From the NCBI GenBank assembly GCA_030619425.1, contig JAUXBJ010000063.1, positions 1-7,665 of the forward strand: a DNA stretch of 7,665 nucleotides, written 5' to 3'. The notes under the pieces are model-generated. The model was given only the letters and a program-made list of their open reading frames with translations, did no database searches and was not told where the DNA came from. Positions within the stretch are counted from its first letter, which is position 1; each line of letters begins with the position of its first letter. Source of the DNA: a bacterium (GTDB taxonomy: Bacteria; Zixibacteria; MSB-5A5; GN15; FEB-12). This document shows, piece after piece, positions 5,962-7,665 of the stretch. Position numbers and translations under genes: made by a program.

Positions 5962-6771
5962 GTGAGCCGTGAATTCGACATCGAACAAGCCATCACTACT
6001 ATTAAGAGGTTCATCAAAGGAACGCTTGCTCGCACCGGTATGAACGGCTTCGTGATTGGGTTGTCCGGTGGGATCGATTCGGCTGTTTCCGCGACTCTGG
6101 CAGTGGGAGCAGTCGGCGCGGATAAGGTACTTGCTGTCATGATGCCTTACCGCAGTTCGGCCGTCGAATCGATCGAACTGGCCGAGCAACTGGCTGATCA
6201 TCTCGGCCTCGAAAGCCGACAGGTCGACATCTCGCCGATGATCGACGCCTACTATCAGCAGATTGACGACCACAACCGTCTGCGCGCCGGCAACAAGATG
6301 GCGCGTGAGCGTATGTCGATCCTGTTCGACCTTGCCCATGAGCTGGACAGGCTGGTCCTGGGTACCGGGAACCGTACCGAGGTATGCCTCGGTTACACTA
6401 CCTGGTATGGCGACGCCGCTTGTTCGATAAACCCGGTCGGTCAACTCTACAAGACGGAACTGCGCCAAATGGCGCGTACGCTCGGTGTGCCGCAAGCGCT
6501 GATCGACCGCCCTCCGACCGCCGACTTGTGGTCCGGCCAGACCGACGAGGGCGAGATTGGCGTCGCTTATGACCAGATTGACCGACTGCTGGTGCGCCTG
6601 GTTGAAGATGGCGAGACGTCGATGTCAAAGCTGGAAGCGGAAGGTTTCCACGCTGCCGATATCAGCCGTATTGTTTCGCTGATGAATCGCAACGCCTTTA
6701 AGAGGCGATTGCCGGACGTGGCGCCGTTGGGAAAGAAACCGATACCGAACGATGTTGTCCTCAAGGAGTAG
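5962..6771 (+). CDS. nadE: NH3-dependent NAD(+) synthetase
   Basis: NadE makes NAD from nicotinate adenine dinucleotide, ATP and ammonia (EC 6.3.1.5), the last step of NAD synthesis, in the cytoplasm. The product is 269 residues, typical of the short form without a glutaminase domain, so ammonia is the direct nitrogen donor. It has the ATP-pyrophosphatase P-loop SGGIDSA at 35-41 and GNKMARERM at about 110-118. GTGNRTE follows at 134-140, then YGDAACSINPVGQLYKTE. The closing motifs are WSGQTDEGEIG at 190-200 and KRRLP near 247-251. The GTG at 5962 is chosen because AAGGAG (5949-5954) sits seven bases upstream. The TTG at 5935 lies upstream of that site and would add nine unrelated residues. 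It leads a probable operon with rsmI after nine bases. Confidence 0.95.
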   Translation: MSREFDIEQAITTIKRFIKGTLARTGMNGFVIGLSGGIDSAVSATLAVGAVGADKVLAVMMPYRSSAVESIELAEQLADHLGLESRQVDISPMIDAYYQQIDDHNRLRAGNKMARERMSILFDLAHELDRLVLGTGNRTEVCLGYTTWYGDAACSINPVGQLYKTELRQMARTLGVPQALIDRPPTADLWSGQTDEGEIGVAYDQIDRLLVRLVEDGETSMSKLEAEGFHAADISRIVSLMNRNAFKRRLPDVAPLGKKPIPNDVVLKE

Positions 6772-6780
6772 CAGGAGCAA

Positions 6781-7488
6781 TTGAGTACTGAGACGGGCAA
6801 ACTGTACCTGGTGCCGACGCCGATCGGCAACATGGGGGATATAACCTCCCGCGCTCTGGAGGTGCTAAACGAAGTGGAGTTGATTGCCTGTGAGGATACC
6901 CGCCATAGTGGGATGCTTCTGAAGAAACTCGATATCAAAAAACGTCTGATCAGCTACCACGAGTGCAACGAAGCGGCGCGGGCACGACAGTTGACCGAGA
7001 TTCTCAGCCGAGGGGATTCGGTCGCGGTGATCACCGACGCCGGCTCGCCGGGCATTTCCGATCCGGCCTACCGCATTGTCCGTGCCGCCATTGACGATGA
7101 AATCGAGATCGTGCCCCTGCCCGGACCGACAGCGATCATTCCGGCGCTCACTGCCTCGGGTCTGCCGACCGACCGTTTTTTCTTTGAAGGGTTCCTTTCG
7201 CACAAGTCGGGCGCCCGCAGGACACGGCTGGAGAAAATCAAGACGCTCGATCACACGTTGGTCTTTTTTGAATCACCACACCGTATCGAAAAGTGTCTGT
7301 GTGACATGTTTGAAGTTCTCGGTGACCGCTCGGCCTGCATGGCCCGTGAGATCAGTAAGCGCTACGAACAATTCGTGCGCGGCAGCCTCAGTGACCTGGT
7401 GCACCACGCCACCGACCGGAGTGTCAAGGGTGAAATCGTGCTGATCGTAAACGGTGCGGCTGCGCACCAAAAGAGTACAACAGAATAG
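6781..7488 (+). CDS. rsmI: 16S rRNA (cytidine(1402)-2'-O)-methyltransferase RsmI
   Basis: RsmI methylates the ribose 2'-O of C1402 in 16S rRNA at the decoding centre, using S-adenosylmethionine. The 235-residue product shows the tetrapyrrole-methylase-type fold motifs: LYLVPTPIGNMGD (8-20), ACEDTRHSG (36-44), VITDAGSPGISDPAYRIV (83-100), VPLPGP (111-116), SGLPTDRFFFEGFL (126-139), FFESPHRI (162-169) and a KGEIVLIV end (216-223). It is shorter than E. coli RsmI (286 residues) and lacks that protein's C-terminal extension. The start is TTG. AGGAG lies only three bases upstream (6773-6777), a short but workable spacing, and no better start keeps the PTPIGN region intact. It follows nadE by nine bases and is probably in the same transcript. 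Confidence 0.95.
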   Translation: MSTETGKLYLVPTPIGNMGDITSRALEVLNEVELIACEDTRHSGMLLKKLDIKKRLISYHECNEAARARQLTEILSRGDSVAVITDAGSPGISDPAYRIVRAAIDDEIEIVPLPGPTAIIPALTASGLPTDRFFFEGFLSHKSGARRTRLEKIKTLDHTLVFFESPHRIEKCLCDMFEVLGDRSACMAREISKRYEQFVRGSLSDLVHHATDRSVKGEIVLIVNGAAAHQKSTTE

Positions 7489-7499
7489 TGAACGTTCAC
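7488..7499. repeat. 12-bp perfect palindrome at the rsmI stop codon
   Basis: GTGAACGTTCAC reads the same on both strands. It begins on the last base of the rsmI TAG. It could be an operator or a short hairpin element ahead of lgt. It could also be chance: a given 12-bp palindrome is uncommon but not exceptional in several kilobases. Confidence 0.4.
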
Positions 7500-7577
7500 G
7501 AAGACTTCATCACAGCATCGGCTAAAGTCGCGGCGCCGATGCCAGACGAGGAGCAGAACACGGCCTATGTATCCTGA
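7488..7577 (+). CDS. Possible 29-codon small ORF bridging rsmI and lgt
   Basis: A GTG sharing its first base with the last base of the rsmI stop opens a frame of 29 codons ending at TGA 7575-7577, 11 bases inside lgt. It would encode an acidic peptide beginning MNVHEDFITASAK and ending NTAYVS, with no recognisable domain, membrane helix or signal peptide. Its third codon positions are mostly G or C, like the neighbouring genes. The ribosome-binding site is poor (AAAAGAG about 12 bases upstream). If translated it may couple rsmI and lgt translation. It may equally be an open stretch by chance. Confidence 0.2.
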   Translation: MNVHEDFITASAKVAAPMPDEEQNTAYVS

Positions 7578-7665
7578 GCTTTTTTCAATCGGTCCCGTCC
7601 CTATCCGCAGTTACGGCTTGATGCTCGCTTTGTCGTTCCTGGCCGGAGTTTGGTATATCAGTCGC
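7567..7665 (+). CDS. lgt: Prolipoprotein diacylglyceryl transferase Lgt, 5' part
   Basis: Lgt attaches diacylglycerol from phosphatidylglycerol to the lipobox cysteine of prolipoproteins, the first step of lipoprotein maturation in the inner membrane. Only the first 33 codons are present and the gene runs off the right edge. They read MYPELFSIGPVPIRSYGLML and continue into a hydrophobic helix (ALSFLAGVWYISR). This is the typical Lgt N-terminus, where a P-x-L/I-F-x-IGP segment precedes the first membrane helix and the SYGLM sequence. The nearest ribosome-binding-like sequence, GAGGAG at 7548-7553, is 13 bases from the ATG, unusually far. Coupling to the upstream small ORF is possible. Confidence 0.88.
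   Translation, partial: MYPELFSIGPVPIRSYGLMLALSFLAGVWYISR

Noticed and set aside
6384..6470. Altered YGD region of NadE (TTWYGDAACSINPVG) as a missing catalytic motif
   Set aside because: Many bacterial NadE proteins of this type carry a GD-x-AC-x-x-NP-x-G form here. The P-loop and the other motifs are intact, so it looks like a normal subfamily variant.
7488..7499. GTGAACGTTCAC as a LexA (SOS) box
   Set aside because: The Gram-positive-type box is GAAC-N4-GTTC. Here GAAC and GTTC are directly joined, with no spacer, so it does not fit.

Overview
The window reads as chromosomal housekeeping DNA from a Gram-negative (diderm, lipid A-making) bacterium. The evidence is BamA, a Skp/OmpH-type chaperone, LpxD and the start of Lgt. 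GC content is moderate to high by eye, non-ATG starts are common and gene spacing is tight. The arrangement rplU-bamA-skp-lpxD, with no rpmA after rplU and no fabZ/lpxA after lpxD, does not match the usual proteobacterial order. I would guess an uncultured lineage, perhaps of the Fibrobacterota-Chlorobiota-Bacteroidota type or a neighbour such as Zixibacteria. That guess rests on general impression only.

Layout. Positions 1-210 hold no complete gene. They contain a pair of 17-bp direct repeats that look like an insertion-sequence end, then a plausible promoter. Positions 211-4584 on the plus strand form one tight cluster: rplU (ribosomal protein L21), bamA (outer-membrane insertase), a skp/ompH-like periplasmic chaperone and lpxD (lipid A acyltransferase). 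lpxD abuts, stop codon to stop codon, a minus-strand gene (4585-5163) for a small two-helix membrane protein with a HAMP-like domain and no output domain. A 224-bp gap then holds a palindrome and a clear intrinsic terminator for ssb (5388-5819, minus strand). ssb has a near-consensus promoter in the divergent region it shares with nadE. From 5962 to the right edge the plus strand carries nadE (NAD synthetase), rsmI (16S rRNA methyltransferase), a possible 29-codon bridging ORF and the first 33 codons of lgt.

How the genes work together. BamA, Skp and LpxD serve outer-membrane assembly: porin chaperoning, beta-barrel insertion and lipid A synthesis. L21 ties this block to ribosome production. 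Lgt starts lipoprotein maturation, which also feeds the envelope. SSB, NadE and RsmI are core replication, cofactor and ribosome-modification functions.

I see no CRISPR array, defence system, secondary-metabolite cluster, tRNA or rRNA. I found no convincing new biological system. The least explained items are the stand-alone HAMP membrane protein, the IS-like repeat in front of rplU, the rplU-bamA linkage, and the palindrome plus small ORF between rsmI and lgt.
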